Positions 1 through 8,785 of a stretch of 64,000 nucleotides of DNA are shown piece after piece. The stretch's first letter is position 1. Every line of letters begins with the position of its first letter. A program made the position numbers and the translations under genes. The stretch is from Actinomadura coerulea (lineage in GTDB: Bacteria; Actinomycetota; Actinomycetes; Streptosporangiales; Streptosporangiaceae). The notes under the pieces are model-generated. The model searched no databases. It had not been told where the DNA came from and saw only the letters and a program-made list of their open reading frames with translations. The stretch covers positions 930,001 through 994,000 of the forward strand of contig NZ_JACHMQ010000001.1 of the NCBI RefSeq assembly GCF_014208105.1, in the 5' to 3' direction.

Positions 1-392
1 CGCTCGCGCCGAAGGCGCCGCCGTCGGTGTCGGTCGAGCACATGTACCAGCCGAAGGCCAGCGTCAAGGAGCAGGCCGCGATCGTCGTGGAGCTGCTCCG
101 CAAGCTGCGCCGGACCACGTTCCGCGTCCTGGCGGCCGACGCCGAGGGCACCTACGAGGTGGTCGCCCGGTTCCTGGCCCTGCTGGAGCTGTACCGGGAG
201 CAGGCGGTCACGTTCGAGCAGCACGAGCCCCTCGGTGAGCTCCACGTCACCTGGACCGGCGCCGACGACGGCGACGTGGAGGTCGGCGACGACTACGAGG
301 GCGCCCCGGGGAAGGACCCCGCGGAGGGCGCCGCCGGCGACGCCGCCGCACCCGACGAGAAGAGCCGGAAGGACGAGAAAGACGATGAGTGA
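1..392 (+). CDS. scpA: ScpA, segregation and condensation protein A (C-terminal part)
   Basis: The 5' end lies outside the window; the reading frame is open from base 3. ScpA is the kleisin that bridges SMC heads and binds ScpB in the bacterial condensin complex. The visible C-terminal winged-helix region includes the run around VEHMYQPKASVKEQ and the typical ending segment FLALLELYREQAVTFEQ, which contacts the SMC head in this family. A disordered acidic tail (rich in Asp, Gly and Glu) follows, as in many actinobacterial ScpA proteins. The stop overlaps the scpB start by 8 bases (ATGAGTGA), so the two are translationally coupled. Confidence 0.9.
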   Translation, partial: LAPKAPPSVSVEHMYQPKASVKEQAAIVVELLRKLRRTTFRVLAADAEGTYEVVARFLALLELYREQAVTFEQHEPLGELHVTWTGADDGDVEVGDDYEGAPGKDPAEGAAGDAAAPDEKSRKDEKDDE

Positions 393-960
393 GGAATCCG
401 GCGCGGACGCGCCGGAGCTTCCGGGGCTTCGCGCCTCGATCGAGGCGATCCTGCTCGTGGTGGACGAGCCGGTCACCGAGATGACGCTCGCGCAGCTGCT
501 GGAGCGGCCCCGCGGCGAGGTCGCCGGGACGCTGCGGGAGCTGGCCGCGGAATACACCGAGCAGGGCCGGGGGTTCGATCTCAGGGAGGTCGCCGGCGGC
601 TGGCGGTTCTACACCCGGGACGTCTGCGCCCCGGTGGTGGAGCGGTTCGTCACCGACGGGCAGCAGGCGCGGCTCACCCAGGCCGCCCTGGAGACGCTCG
701 CCGTCGTCGCCTACCGGCAGCCGGTGAGCCGGGCCCGCGTGTCGGCGATCCGCGGCGTCAACAGCGACGGCGTCATGCGGACGCTGACCCTGCGCGGCCT
801 CATCGAGGACGCCGGGCAGGACCCTGAGTCGCAGGCCCACCTCTACCGGACCACCGGGTACTTCCTGGAGAGGCTGGGGCTGCGCGACCTCGACGAGCTG
901 CCCGAGCTCGCCCCCTACCTTCCCGATGACCTTCCAGACGAGATAGTTGAGGACGCGTGA
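385..960 (+). CDS. scpB: ScpB, segregation and condensation protein B
   Basis: This 191-residue protein is the dimeric winged-helix partner of ScpA in the SMC complex that compacts and segregates chromosomes. Recognisable ScpB segments are IEAILLVVDEPVT near residue 14 and the second winged helix LETLAVVAYRQPVSRA with GVNSDGVMRTL. I chose the ATG at 385 because it overlaps the scpA stop and the residues before it are a frame shadow of scpA. The stop overlaps the next start as GTGA at 957-960, which extends the coupled chain into rluB. Confidence 0.93.
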   Translation: MSEESGADAPELPGLRASIEAILLVVDEPVTEMTLAQLLERPRGEVAGTLRELAAEYTEQGRGFDLREVAGGWRFYTRDVCAPVVERFVTDGQQARLTQAALETLAVVAYRQPVSRARVSAIRGVNSDGVMRTLTLRGLIEDAGQDPESQAHLYRTTGYFLERLGLRDLDELPELAPYLPDDLPDEIVEDA

Positions 961-1688
961 GCGAGAACGAGGGCGTACGCCTGCAGAAGGTCCTGGCCGA
1001 GGCCGGGATCGGCAGCCGCCGCCACTGCGAGGAGCTGATCGGCGAGGGCCGCGTCACCGTCAACGGGCACAAGGTGTTCCGCTTCGGTGAGCGCGTCGAC
1101 CCGCGGAGCGCCGTCATCCATGTGGACGGCAAGCGGGTCGAGACCCGGTCCGAGATGCGCTACTACGCCATCAACAAGCCGCGCGGCGTGGTGTCGACCA
1201 TGGCGGACGAGCGGGGCCGCAAGTCCTTGGCCGACTACGTGGAGGTGCCCGAGCGGCTGTTCCACGTCGGGCGGCTCGACACCGACACCGAGGGCCTGAT
1301 CCTGCTCACCAACGACGGTGAGCTGTCGCACCGGCTGACCCACCCTTCCTACGGGGTGTTCAAGACCTACCTGGCGGAGATCCACGGTCCGATCCCGCGC
1401 GACCTGGGCAAGCGGCTCAGGGCCGGGGTCACCCTGGACGACGGACCCGCGAAGGCCGACAAGTTCCGCATCTTCGACCAGGTCGGCCGGCGCGTGCTGG
1501 TCGAGATCACCCTGCACGAGGGGCGCAAGCACATCGTCCGGCGGCTGCTGAAGGAGGTCGGCTTCCCCGTCCAGCAGCTCGCCCGCGTCGAGTTCGGGCC
1601 GATCAAGCTGGGCCAGCTGAAGCCGGGCGGCATGCGGGCGCTCACCGTCCACGAGGTCGGCGAGCTGTACAAGGCCGTGGGGCTGTAG
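957..1688 (+). CDS. rluB: Pseudouridine synthase, RluB/RsuA family
   Basis: The 243-residue protein isomerises a uridine in large-subunit rRNA to pseudouridine. An N-terminal S4 RNA-binding domain (VRLQKVLAEAGIGSRRHCEELI, about residues 7-30) is followed by the catalytic domain. The signature GRLDTDTEGLILLTNDGE starts at residue 105, with catalytic Asp108. Family knowledge places the B. subtilis/actinobacterial scpB-rluB pair next to each other, as here. The GTG start overlaps the scpB stop by 4 bases. The RluB role (23S helix 89 region) is inferred from context; RsuA-type 16S specificity is less likely. Confidence 0.92.
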   Translation: MSENEGVRLQKVLAEAGIGSRRHCEELIGEGRVTVNGHKVFRFGERVDPRSAVIHVDGKRVETRSEMRYYAINKPRGVVSTMADERGRKSLADYVEVPERLFHVGRLDTDTEGLILLTNDGELSHRLTHPSYGVFKTYLAEIHGPIPRDLGKRLRAGVTLDDGPAKADKFRIFDQVGRRVLVEITLHEGRKHIVRRLLKEVGFPVQQLARVEFGPIKLGQLKPGGMRALTVHEVGELYKAVGL

Positions 1689-1755
1689 AGGCGCCGCACA
1701 CGGCGGGTACGACCGGACACGACGAGGACACGGGACACGACGAGGGGATACGACT

Positions 1756-2118
1756 GTGACGGTACGCGCGGTCCGTGGCGCGACGCAGATCGACGCGGAC
1801 GACCGGGACCAGATCCTGGAGGCGACGACCGAGCTCGTCTCCGAGGTCATGGCCCGCAACGAGCTGACCACCGACGACGTCATCAGCGTCATCTTCACGG
1901 TGACCCCGGACCTGACGGCCGAGTTCCCGGCGCTCGCCGCCCGCAAGCTCGGGTTCCACGAGGTGCCGCTGCTGTGCGCCACCGAGATCGGCGTCCCCGG
2001 CGCGCTGCCGCGGGTCATCCGGCTGATGGCGCACATCGCGACGGACCGTCCCCGCTCCGACGTCCAGCACGTGTACCTGCGCGGCGCCACGGCGCTCCGG
2101 CTGGACATCGCACAGTAG
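1756..2118 (+). CDS. aroH: Chorismate mutase, AroH class
   Basis: This 120-residue protein converts chorismate to prephenate, the branch point to phenylalanine and tyrosine. Its length and fold pattern fit the trimeric AroH class (B. subtilis type, about 127 residues) rather than the helical AroQ class. Visible motifs are VRAVRGATQID at the N-terminus and the active-site stretch VLISVIF-like DVISVIFTVTPDLTAEFPA, plus HVYLRGATALR at the end. The GTG start at 1756 lies 10 bases upstream-coupled to nothing; tyrA begins 10 bases after its stop, so the two tyrosine-branch genes act together. Confidence 0.93.
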   Translation: MTVRAVRGATQIDADDRDQILEATTELVSEVMARNELTTDDVISVIFTVTPDLTAEFPALAARKLGFHEVPLLCATEIGVPGALPRVIRLMAHIATDRPRSDVQHVYLRGATALRLDIAQ

Positions 2119-2128
2119 GGTTTCGGAC

Positions 2129-3220
2129 GTGAGCGAGGACGTGGTGGCGCGGCGGATCGTCGTGGTCGGGACGGGCCTGATCGGGACGTCGATCGCCCTG
2201 GCGATGCGGGAGCGCGGCGCCGAGGTGCTGCTGACCGACCGGGACCCGGCGGCCCTGGCCCTGGCCGTGGAGCTGGGCGCGGGCGAGGCGCTGCCGGACG
2301 GGGCGCGGCGGGAGCCCGCCGACCTGGCGGTCCTCGCGGTGCCGCCGGCGGCGGTGGCGGTGACGTTGCTGGACGCGCAGAAGCGCGGTCTGGCGACCGC
2401 CTACACCGACGTGGCCAGCGTGAAGGCGCTGCCGCTGGCCCAGGCGGCCGAGCTCGGCTGCGACCTGACCACGTTCGTGGCGGGCCACCCCCTCGCCGGG
2501 AGCGAGCGGTCCGGGCCGAGCGCGGCGCGGCCCGATCTGTTCCTCGGCCGCCCGTGGGCGCTGTGCGCGACGCCGGAGGCGACGCCGGAGACGGTCGAGG
2601 TCGTCACGGGCCTGGCGCAGGCGTGCGGCGCGATGCCGGTCCAGGTGGACGCCGCCGAGCACGACCGGGCCGTCGCGCTCGTCTCCCACGCCCCGCACGT
2701 GGTGTCGGCCGCGGTCGCCGCCCGCCTGACGGGCGCCGACGACGTGGCGCTCGGCCTGTCGGGGCAGGGCGTCCGGGACGTCACCCGGATCGCGGCGAGC
2801 GACCCCCGGCTGTGGATCGGGATCCTGTCGGCCAACTCCGCGCCCGTCGCCGACGTGCTTGAGGCCGTCGCCACCGATCTCGCGGTGGCGGCCTCGCTGC
2901 TGCGCGACGGCAGCGAGGAGGCCGCCACGCACGTCGCCGACCTGCTGCTGCGCGGGAACGCGGGCCGGTCCCGCATCCCCGGCAAGCACGGCGGCGACCA
3001 GCCCGCCTACGCGACGGTCCAGGTGGTCATCCCCGACCGGCCGGGAGAGCTGGCGATGATCTTCCAGGCGGCGGGGATCGCGGGGGTCAACATCGAGGAT
3101 GTGACCATCGAGCACTCCCCGGGCCGGCCGCTCGGCGTCCTGGAGCTGTCGGTCGTCCCGGAGGCGGCCGAGCGGCTGGCGGAGGAGCTGCGCGCCCGCG
3201 GCTGGTCGGTGCCCGGCTAG
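2129..3220 (+). CDS. tyrA: Prephenate dehydrogenase with ACT domain
   Basis: The 363-residue enzyme oxidatively decarboxylates prephenate to 4-hydroxyphenylpyruvate with NAD(P)+. The Rossmann motif GTGLIGTS is at residues 14-21. The middle region contains the conserved FVAGHPLAGSERSGPSAA stretch that binds prephenate. The last 75 residues form an ACT domain (VQVVIPDRPGELAMIFQ...GVNIEDVTIEHS), which in this family gives feedback regulation by tyrosine. It starts with GTG 10 bases after aroH, so it very probably shares its transcript. Confidence 0.93.
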   Translation: MSEDVVARRIVVVGTGLIGTSIALAMRERGAEVLLTDRDPAALALAVELGAGEALPDGARREPADLAVLAVPPAAVAVTLLDAQKRGLATAYTDVASVKALPLAQAAELGCDLTTFVAGHPLAGSERSGPSAARPDLFLGRPWALCATPEATPETVEVVTGLAQACGAMPVQVDAAEHDRAVALVSHAPHVVSAAVAARLTGADDVALGLSGQGVRDVTRIAASDPRLWIGILSANSAPVADVLEAVATDLAVAASLLRDGSEEAATHVADLLLRGNAGRSRIPGKHGGDQPAYATVQVVIPDRPGELAMIFQAAGIAGVNIEDVTIEHSPGRPLGVLELSVVPEAAERLAEELRARGWSVPG

Positions 3221-3339
3221 GCCGCAGTGGTACCGGGAGGCCGGTAACCTGGGGCGCCGAATACTTGTTCCGGGGGACCTCCGCACGCCGGCGCGGCGAC
3301 GCGCGCCGCCCGCTTCACGACGACAGAGAAGGAGCGATC

Positions 3340-4002
3340 GTGCCGCTCGTCATCGCCATGGACGGTCCGTCCGGGTCGGGGAAGTCCAGCGCGTCCAAGG
3401 GCGTCGCGCGGACGCTCGGGCTGCGCTACCTGGACACGGGCGCCATGTACCGCGCCATGACGTGGTGGATGCTGGAGAACGGCGTGCCGGTCGAGGACGG
3501 CGCCGCGGTCGCGGCCCGCGCGCAGGACCCGGTGATCGAGTCCGGCACCGACCCGGCGGCGCCGACGATCATGGTGGACGGGACGGACGTGTCCGGTCCG
3601 ATCCGCACCCGCGCGGTGACGAACGCGGTCAGCGCCGTCAGCTCCGTCCCGGCGGTGCGCGCCCGGCTCGTGGAGCTCCAGCGCGAGATCATCGGGGCCG
3701 GCGGGATCGTGGTGGAGGGGCGCGACATCGGGACGGCCGTCGCGCCGGAGGCGCCGGTCAAGGTGTTCCTGACGGCGAGCGCCGAGGTCCGCGCGGCGCG
3801 CCGCGCCAAGGACCTGGCCGCCGACCCGGGCGCGTCGGTGACGGTCACGCGGGCCGAGCAGGAGCGGCGGGACCGGCTGGACTCGACGCGCAAGGCCTCG
3901 CCGCTGGCCAAGGCGGCGGGCGCGCACGAGATCGACTCGACCGGGCTGAGCCTGGACGAGGTCATCGAGGCGGTCGTCCGCCTCGCCAAAGAGCATGAGT
4001 GA
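3340..4002 (+). CDS. cmk: Cytidylate kinase (CMP/dCMP kinase)
   Basis: This 220-residue enzyme phosphorylates CMP and dCMP with ATP. The P-loop GPSGSGKSS is at residues 9-17, followed by the CMP-binding segment YLDTGAMYRAMTWW and the catalytic-lid stretch VEGRDIGTAVAPEA. The GTG at 3340 is chosen because AGAAGGAG precedes it with suitable spacing and the protein then begins right before the beta-1 strand; upstream in-frame codons are arginine-rich and do not look coded. It sits directly ahead of der, the usual actinobacterial neighbour. Confidence 0.94.
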   Translation: MPLVIAMDGPSGSGKSSASKGVARTLGLRYLDTGAMYRAMTWWMLENGVPVEDGAAVAARAQDPVIESGTDPAAPTIMVDGTDVSGPIRTRAVTNAVSAVSSVPAVRARLVELQREIIGAGGIVVEGRDIGTAVAPEAPVKVFLTASAEVRAARRAKDLAADPGASVTVTRAEQERRDRLDSTRKASPLAKAAGAHEIDSTGLSLDEVIEAVVRLAKEHE

Positions 4003-4033
4003 GCGGGCGGCCTGACGGCTCCCGCCGGGGAAT

Positions 4034-5437
4034 GTGACAGTGAGCGATTTCGAGATCGAAACGGTGGACGCCGTCGAGGACGTCGACCAGGACGTCGACC
4101 AGGACGCGGGCCTGGCGCCGGTCGTGGCCGTGGTGGGGCGGCCGAACGTCGGCAAGTCCACCCTGGTCAACCGGATCATCGGCCGCCGCGAGGCCGTCGT
4201 CGAGGACGTCCCGGGCGTGACCCGCGACCGGGTCGCCTACGACGCGACGTGGAGCGGGCGCCGGTTCACCGTCGTCGACACCGGCGGCTGGCTGCCGGAC
4301 TCCTCCGGCCTGGCCGCGGCGATCGCCGAGCAGGCGCGGCTGGCGGTCGACCTGGCCGACGTGGTGATGTTCGTGGTGGACGCGACCGTGGGCGCCACGG
4401 ACGTGGACGAGGCCGTGGTGGAGATCCTGCGCCGGTCCGGCAAGCCGGTGGTGCTGGTCGCCAACAAGGTCGACGGCGTGGGCGCCGAGTCCGACGCGGC
4501 GCTGCTGTGGTCGCTCGGCATCGGCGAGCCGCACCCGGTCAGCGCCCTGCACGGGCGCGGCAGCGGCGACCTGCTCGACGCGGTGCTGGACGCGCTGCCC
4601 GAGGAGCCTCCGGCGGAGACGTTCGGCGAGGCCGGGGGGCCGCGCCGGGTCGCGCTGCTCGGCCGCCCGAACGTCGGCAAGTCGAGCCTGCTCAACAAGC
4701 TGGCGGGGGAGACCCGCGCCGTCGTGGACTCGGTGGCGGGCACGACCCGCGACCCGGTCGACGAGCTGATCGAGCTGGGCGGTAAGACGTGGCGGTTCAT
4801 CGACACCGCCGGGATCCGGCGCCGGCACCGCGAGAACCAGGGCGCCGACTTCTACGCGACGCTGCGCACGCGGTCGGCGCTGGAGCGCGCCGAGGTCGCG
4901 GTCGTGCTGGTGGACGCCGACCAGCCGCTCGCCGAGCAGGACCTGCGGATCATCTCCATGGTGATCGAGTCGGGCCGGTCGCTGGTCATCGCCTACAACA
5001 AGTGGGACCTGCTGGACGAGGAGCGCCGCCACTACCTCGAACGCGAGATCGACCGGCAGCTGCACAACGCGCGGTGGGCGCCGCGGGCGAACATCTCCGC
5101 CAAGACCGGCCGGCACATGGAGAAGCTGGTGCCGGCCATCGAGACGGCGCTGGAGGGCTGGGGCACCCGCGTCCCGACGTCCAAGCTGAACCAGTTCTTC
5201 GCCGACCTGGTGAACTCGCATCCGCACCCGGTGCGGGGCGGCAAGCAGCCGCGCGTGCTGTTCGCGACCCAGGCGGGGGTGCGGCCGCCGCGGTTCGTGC
5301 TGTTCACGTCGGGCTTCCTGGAGGAGGGCTACCGGCGGTTCATCGAGCGGCGGCTGCGGGAGGAGTTCGGGTTCGACGGGACGCCCCTCGACATCACGAT
5401 GAAGATCCGCGAGAAGCGCGGCAAGGGCAGGAAGTAG
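4034..5437 (+). CDS. der: Ribosome-biogenesis GTPase Der (EngA)
   Basis: Der is a double GTPase needed for 50S subunit maturation. The 467-residue product has two G domains: the first P-loop GRPNVGKS is at residues 35-42, and the second GRPNVGKSS follows near residue 213; each has a matching DTGG/DTAG switch and an NKxD element (NKVDG, NKWDL). The C-terminal KH-like domain runs from about residue 360 to the lysine-rich end. An acidic N-terminal extension ([12 protein letters not shown]) is typical of actinobacterial Der. The start is GTG at 4034. Confidence 0.95.
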   Translation: MTVSDFEIETVDAVEDVDQDVDQDAGLAPVVAVVGRPNVGKSTLVNRIIGRREAVVEDVPGVTRDRVAYDATWSGRRFTVVDTGGWLPDSSGLAAAIAEQARLAVDLADVVMFVVDATVGATDVDEAVVEILRRSGKPVVLVANKVDGVGAESDAALLWSLGIGEPHPVSALHGRGSGDLLDAVLDALPEEPPAETFGEAGGPRRVALLGRPNVGKSSLLNKLAGETRAVVDSVAGTTRDPVDELIELGGKTWRFIDTAGIRRRHRENQGADFYATLRTRSALERAEVAVVLVDADQPLAEQDLRIISMVIESGRSLVIAYNKWDLLDEERRHYLEREIDRQLHNARWAPRANISAKTGRHMEKLVPAIETALEGWGTRVPTSKLNQFFADLVNSHPHPVRGGKQPRVLFATQAGVRPPRFVLFTSGFLEEGYRRFIERRLREEFGFDGTPLDITMKIREKRGKGRK

Positions 5438-5451
5438 CCGGAACGCCGCGC

Positions 5452-5485
5452 GCGGCCCGCCGGAGAGCTTCCCCCGCCGGGCCGC
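5452..5485 (+). terminator. GC-rich hairpin downstream of der
   Basis: GCGGCCCG (5452-5459) pairs perfectly with CGGGCCGC (5478-5485) around an 18-base loop, 14 bases after the der stop. There is no T-run, which is common for actinobacterial terminators. Termination is inferred. Confidence 0.5.
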
Positions 5486-5505
5486 CTCGTGGCAGGATGC
5501 ACCTG

Positions 5506-5541
5506 CGGGATGAGTAAGTCTTCCATTACTCGCTGATCCCG
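5506..5541 (+). other. Second, AT-richer hairpin between der and the 5610 gene
   Basis: CGGGAT-GAGTAA (5506-5517) pairs with TTACTC (5526-5531) and ATCCCG (5536-5541), an 8-base loop and one 4-base bulge. The inner part is unusually AT-rich for this genome. It could be the 5' leader structure of the small membrane gene or a second terminator; sequence alone does not decide. Confidence 0.45.
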
Positions 5542-5609
5542 CGTCGGACGCGTTCGCACGTCCGGGCGGCCGGGTCCTCCGTCGCCGGGACGCGGTCGAG
5601 GGGTGTGAC

Positions 5610-5813
5610 GTGAAGCTCTTGGTGCTCATCGCCGTCGCCGTCGCCTGCGTGGCGCTCAGCTTCGCATGGCGGGAGCCGTGGATCGGCGGCGTCGGCCTGC
5701 TGGTCGCCTTCGTCGCCATGTTCACCGACCGCGACGACGTGCGGCTCGACGACGAGCGCGGCAGCTACGAGACCACCAAGTCGGTCCGGAACATGCGCCG
5801 GCGGGGCCGCTAG
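5610..5813 (+). CDS. Small membrane protein of unknown function
   Basis: The 67-residue product starts with GTG at 5610 and has two closely spaced hydrophobic segments (LLVLIAVAVACVALSF, residues 3-18, and IGGVGLLVAFVAMF, residues 25-38), followed by a charged cytoplasmic-looking tail ending in RRRGR. I do not recognise a named family. The gene stops one base before the stop of the convergent gene at 5814, so their 3' ends abut. GC-rich third codon positions support real coding. Confidence 0.65.
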   Translation: MKLLVLIAVAVACVALSFAWREPWIGGVGLLVAFVAMFTDRDDVRLDDERGSYETTKSVRNMRRRGR

Positions 5814-6416
5814 CTAGCGCTCCCAGCGCGTGTCGCCCGCGACGTGCTGGTCCCCGGTCGGCGGCGGGCCCTGGCCGGGCTGGTTCTCCCGCGCGTAGCG
5901 CCCGTAGACGAGCGGTTGCGTGGTGTTCGACCCGGGCGGCTCGGGTTCGTCCAGCCGCCGTTCGCGGACGCCGACCACCGCGAACCTGCCGAGCGCGAGC
6001 GCGGCGAGGAACACGATCACGACGCCGAGGCCGGTGAAGCCGGCGAGCTGCTCGGCGATGCGCCGCCCTTCGCTCGCGCCGAGCGGGGCGCCGACGCCCG
6101 GTACGTTCCACAGCGTGGCGAGGGTCGGCCCGACGGCGAACCAGGCGCCGGCGAGCGCGGCCAGCCAGCCGCCGAACATCCCGACGACGCGGTTGGCGCT
6201 GAACAGCAGGATCAGCCCGCCCAGCGCGGCGGCGGCTCCGGGGGCGATGCTGAGCTGCAGGCGGTCGGTGTTGTAGACCCAGGTGTCGTCCGGCGTGAAT
6301 CCGAAGTGGAAGTAGGGGCCGACGAGGGGCAGCAGCGCGCCCCACAGCCCCAGCAGGATCAGCAGGATTCCGCTGAGGACGCCTCGGGTGCGCGGAACTC
6401 GCATGGTCCCAGCCAT
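5814..6416 (-). CDS. Four-helix membrane protein of unknown function
   Basis: This 200-residue protein has four predicted membrane segments: near residues 13-33, 60-80, 82-105 and 127-150. The loop between the first two holds aromatic residues (GPYFHFGFTPDDTWVYN). The tail after residue 155 is polar and proline-rich. A good ribosome site, GGAGGA, lies 7 bases before the ATG at 6416. The architecture resembles small actinobacterial integral membrane proteins of unknown role; no catalytic motif is visible. Confidence 0.75.
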   Translation of the reverse strand: MAGTMRVPRTRGVLSGILLILLGLWGALLPLVGPYFHFGFTPDDTWVYNTDRLQLSIAPGAAAALGGLILLFSANRVVGMFGGWLAALAGAWFAVGPTLATLWNVPGVGAPLGASEGRRIAEQLAGFTGLGVVIVFLAALALGRFAVVGVRERRLDEPEPPGSNTTQPLVYGRYARENQPGQGPPPTGDQHVAGDTRWER

Positions 6417-6507
6417 GATCGATTCCTCCTGACCGGGAGTGTGATTCTGTTATCAGCAGCGTTTACCCGTTAGTAGGCGGTCCACACGACTGGAAAGGAG
6501 GCGCCGC

Positions 6508-7638
6508 ATGGACGACGGCGTCACCCTCGTCCACGCGTGGGAGGAGCCACCGGCCCGCTGGGACGCGGCGGTGTTCCTCGCGGGCCCCACGCCCCGGGCG
6601 CCCGGCGTCGCCTCGTGGCGGCCGGACGCCCACGCCGAGCTGCGGGCCCGCTGGCGCGGCGGCGGGCGGCTCGTGGTGTTCGACCCCGAGCACCGGGAGG
6701 GCCGCTACGACGACTACGACGGCCAGATCGAGTGGGAGGAGCGCTGCCTGCACCTGGCCGACGAGGTCGTCTTCTGGGTGCCGCGCGACCTGGAGGCCAT
6801 GCCCGCCTTCACCACGAACGTGGAGTGGGGGATGTGGCACGACAGCGGCCGGGTGGTGTTCGGCGCGCCGCCGGAGGCGCCGAGGAACGGCTACCTGCTG
6901 CACTACGCGGAGAAGTCCGCGGTGCCGACGGCCCCCGGCCTGCCGGAGACGGTCGCGGCGGCGCTGCGCCGGATCGGCGCCGGCGCGCCCCGGGCCGGCG
7001 GGGAGCGCGAGGTCCCGCTGCTGCTGTGGCGGGACGCGGCGTTCCAGCGCTGGTACGCGGGCCAGCGGGGCGCGGGCAACGAGCTGCTCGGGGCGCGGGT
7101 GGTGTTCCGCTTCGGGGTGTGCTGGGGCCTGCACGTCCGGGTCCGCGTGGCCGCGGAGGGCCGGGTCAAGGACAACGAGATCGTCATCGGGCGGCCGGAC
7201 ATCTCGGCGGTCGTGCTGTACCGGCCCGGGGCGGTGCTCGACGAGACGCAGGTCGTGCTCGTCCGGGAGTTCCGGAGCGCGGGCGCGGACGGGGCCGTCC
7301 ACGAGCTGCCGGGCGGCTCCGGGCCGGGCGGCCCCCGCGAGGTGGCGGTCGCGGAGGTCGCCGAGGAGACGGGGCTGGCGCTGGAGCCCGGCCGGCTGCG
7401 CGAGCACCGCTCCCGGCAGGTGAACGCGACCCTGTCGGCGCACCGCGCGCACCTGTTCTCCGCCGAGGTCACCGCCGGCGAGCTGGAGCGGATCCGGGGG
7501 TCGGGACCGCACGGGGTGGCGGAGGCCGGCGAGCGCACCCACGTCGTGGTGGCCCCGTTCGGGCGGATCAGGCGGGAGGGGCTCGTGGACGCCGCCAACC
7601 TCGGAATGATCGCCGAGGCGCTGCTGGAGGCGCGCTGA
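6508..7638 (+). CDS. Nucleoside 2-deoxyribosyltransferase-like / Nudix fusion protein
   Basis: The 376-residue product joins two domains. Residues 1-150 look like the nucleoside 2-deoxyribosyltransferase-like family: AAVFLAGPTPRAP, VFDPEHREG, and IEWEERCLHLADEVVFWVPR. Residues about 190-376 look like a Nudix hydrolase, with ISAVVLYRP at the first strand and EVAEETGL at the Nudix helix. The Nudix box is degenerate: the usual R-E pair reads A-E and the upstream Glu is missing, though the E-x2-E-E core is kept. AAAGGAGG lies just ahead of ATG 6508. A role in clearing or salvaging damaged nucleotides is inferred. Confidence 0.75.
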   Translation: MDDGVTLVHAWEEPPARWDAAVFLAGPTPRAPGVASWRPDAHAELRARWRGGGRLVVFDPEHREGRYDDYDGQIEWEERCLHLADEVVFWVPRDLEAMPAFTTNVEWGMWHDSGRVVFGAPPEAPRNGYLLHYAEKSAVPTAPGLPETVAAALRRIGAGAPRAGGEREVPLLLWRDAAFQRWYAGQRGAGNELLGARVVFRFGVCWGLHVRVRVAAEGRVKDNEIVIGRPDISAVVLYRPGAVLDETQVVLVREFRSAGADGAVHELPGGSGPGGPREVAVAEVAEETGLALEPGRLREHRSRQVNATLSAHRAHLFSAEVTAGELERIRGSGPHGVAEAGERTHVVVAPFGRIRREGLVDAANLGMIAEALLEAR

Positions 7639-7639
7639 C

Positions 7640-8614
7640 TCAGCCGTCCAGGGCGTCGCGGACGAACGCGCCGAGCGCGGCGATCGCGGCGCGCGACTCG
7701 GGCAGGTAGGGCCCGAACATCTGGAACACGTGCAGCTGCCGGTCCCACACCTGGAGCGTCACCGGCACCCCGGCCTCGGCGAGCCGCCGCGCCATCAGCT
7801 CGGAGTCGCAGTACAGCAGCTCGGTGGACCCGGCGGTGAGCAGGACGGGCGGCAGTCCCGCGAGGTCGGCGCGGACGGGGGAGACCGCGGGGTCGGCGAG
7901 GTCGAGATGGCCGAGGAACCCCTCGACGAGGCGTTCCAGGAGCGCCCCGGGGTCGGAGGGGTCGAGGCCCATGTTGGCGTGCGCGAGCTTGCCGGCCAGG
8001 TCCATGTCGAGCATGGGGGACAGGGCCGCGAGCGCCGCGGGCATGGGCAGCCCCTCCTCGCGGACGCGCAGCGCCGTGGCGAACGTGAGGTGCCCGCCCG
8101 CCGAGTCGCCCATGACCACGATGCGCCCGGGGTCGATCCCCCGCTCCTCCAGCAGCCACCGGTAGGCGGTGACGCAGTCCTCGACCTCCCGCTCGAACGG
8201 AACCGCCGGGATCATCCGGTAGTCCACCGACAGCGCCGTGGCGCCGGACGCGGCCGCGAACGAGGCGACCATCCGGCGGTGCGTGTTGAGGCCGCAGGAG
8301 ATCCAGCCGCCGCCGTGCAGGTAGAGGATCGCCTTGTCGCGCGGCGGCGCGGCGCCGGGCGCGGACACCCACTCGGCGCCGAAGCCGTCGAAGCCGACCT
8401 TCTCCACCCGGATGCGCCGCGGCGTCCCGGCCCGTGCCGCGAGCCGGTCGAGGAGGGCGGCGCGGCGCAGCGCCCGCTCGTCGAACGGCCGGCCCGCGAG
8501 CCGGGCGAGGCCGGGCCGGACCAGCCGCCGCACGCCCGCCGAGACCGCCCGGGAGCGCAGGCTCGCCGTCCCGTGCCGTTCGATCACCAGGGTCGCGGGG
8601 CCTTGTGCCGTCAC
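7640..8614 (-). CDS. Alpha/beta-hydrolase fold-3 esterase (HSL family)
   Basis: This 324-residue enzyme is a hormone-sensitive-lipase-type carboxylesterase. The oxyanion motif HGGGW is at residues 100-104 and the nucleophile elbow GDSAGG at 169-174, with Ser171 as nucleophile. The catalytic acid and His should lie in the STELLYCDSE and RQLHVFQMF segments near the C-terminus. GTG 8614 is preferred because GAGGAGGA precedes it; the frame stays open further upstream only as a shadow of modA. It is convergent with the 6508 gene, one base apart. The physiological ester is unknown. Confidence 0.87.
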   Translation of the reverse strand: MTAQGPATLVIERHGTASLRSRAVSAGVRRLVRPGLARLAGRPFDERALRRAALLDRLAARAGTPRRIRVEKVGFDGFGAEWVSAPGAAPPRDKAILYLHGGGWISCGLNTHRRMVASFAAASGATALSVDYRMIPAVPFEREVEDCVTAYRWLLEERGIDPGRIVVMGDSAGGHLTFATALRVREEGLPMPAALAALSPMLDMDLAGKLAHANMGLDPSDPGALLERLVEGFLGHLDLADPAVSPVRADLAGLPPVLLTAGSTELLYCDSELMARRLAEAGVPVTLQVWDRQLHVFQMFGPYLPESRAAIAALGAFVRDALDG

Positions 8615-8772
8615 GGGTCCTCCTCGCCTCGGGGGATGTAAGTAGATGGTGACATCCGCGGCGTGCGGCGGGGAAGGCGGGGCGCTGCTCACCGCAGCTG
8701 CGAGGGGATACGAGGAAAAGGTGTCGCCATATCGAGTTACTTGTCGCCCTTCCCCTTGCATATGCGACTGTC

Positions 8773-8778
8773 TAGGCT
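8773..8778 (+). promoter_or_regulatory. -10 element of a leaderless promoter
   Basis: TAGGCT ends 7 bases before the GTG at 8786, so transcription would start at or within a base or two of the start codon. No ribosome site lies ahead of this GTG, which agrees with leaderless translation. Confidence 0.5.
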
Positions 8779-8785
8779 TTGCAGG

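Noticed and set aside
1713..1748. Imperfect repeat GACACGACGAGG before aroH
   Set aside because: Only two copies with a few differences; nothing more suggests regulation.
3217..4179. Long minus-strand open frame across cmk and der
   Set aside because: It is a shadow of cmk and der, which carry complete enzyme motifs; the minus product is Arg/Gly-rich with no domain.
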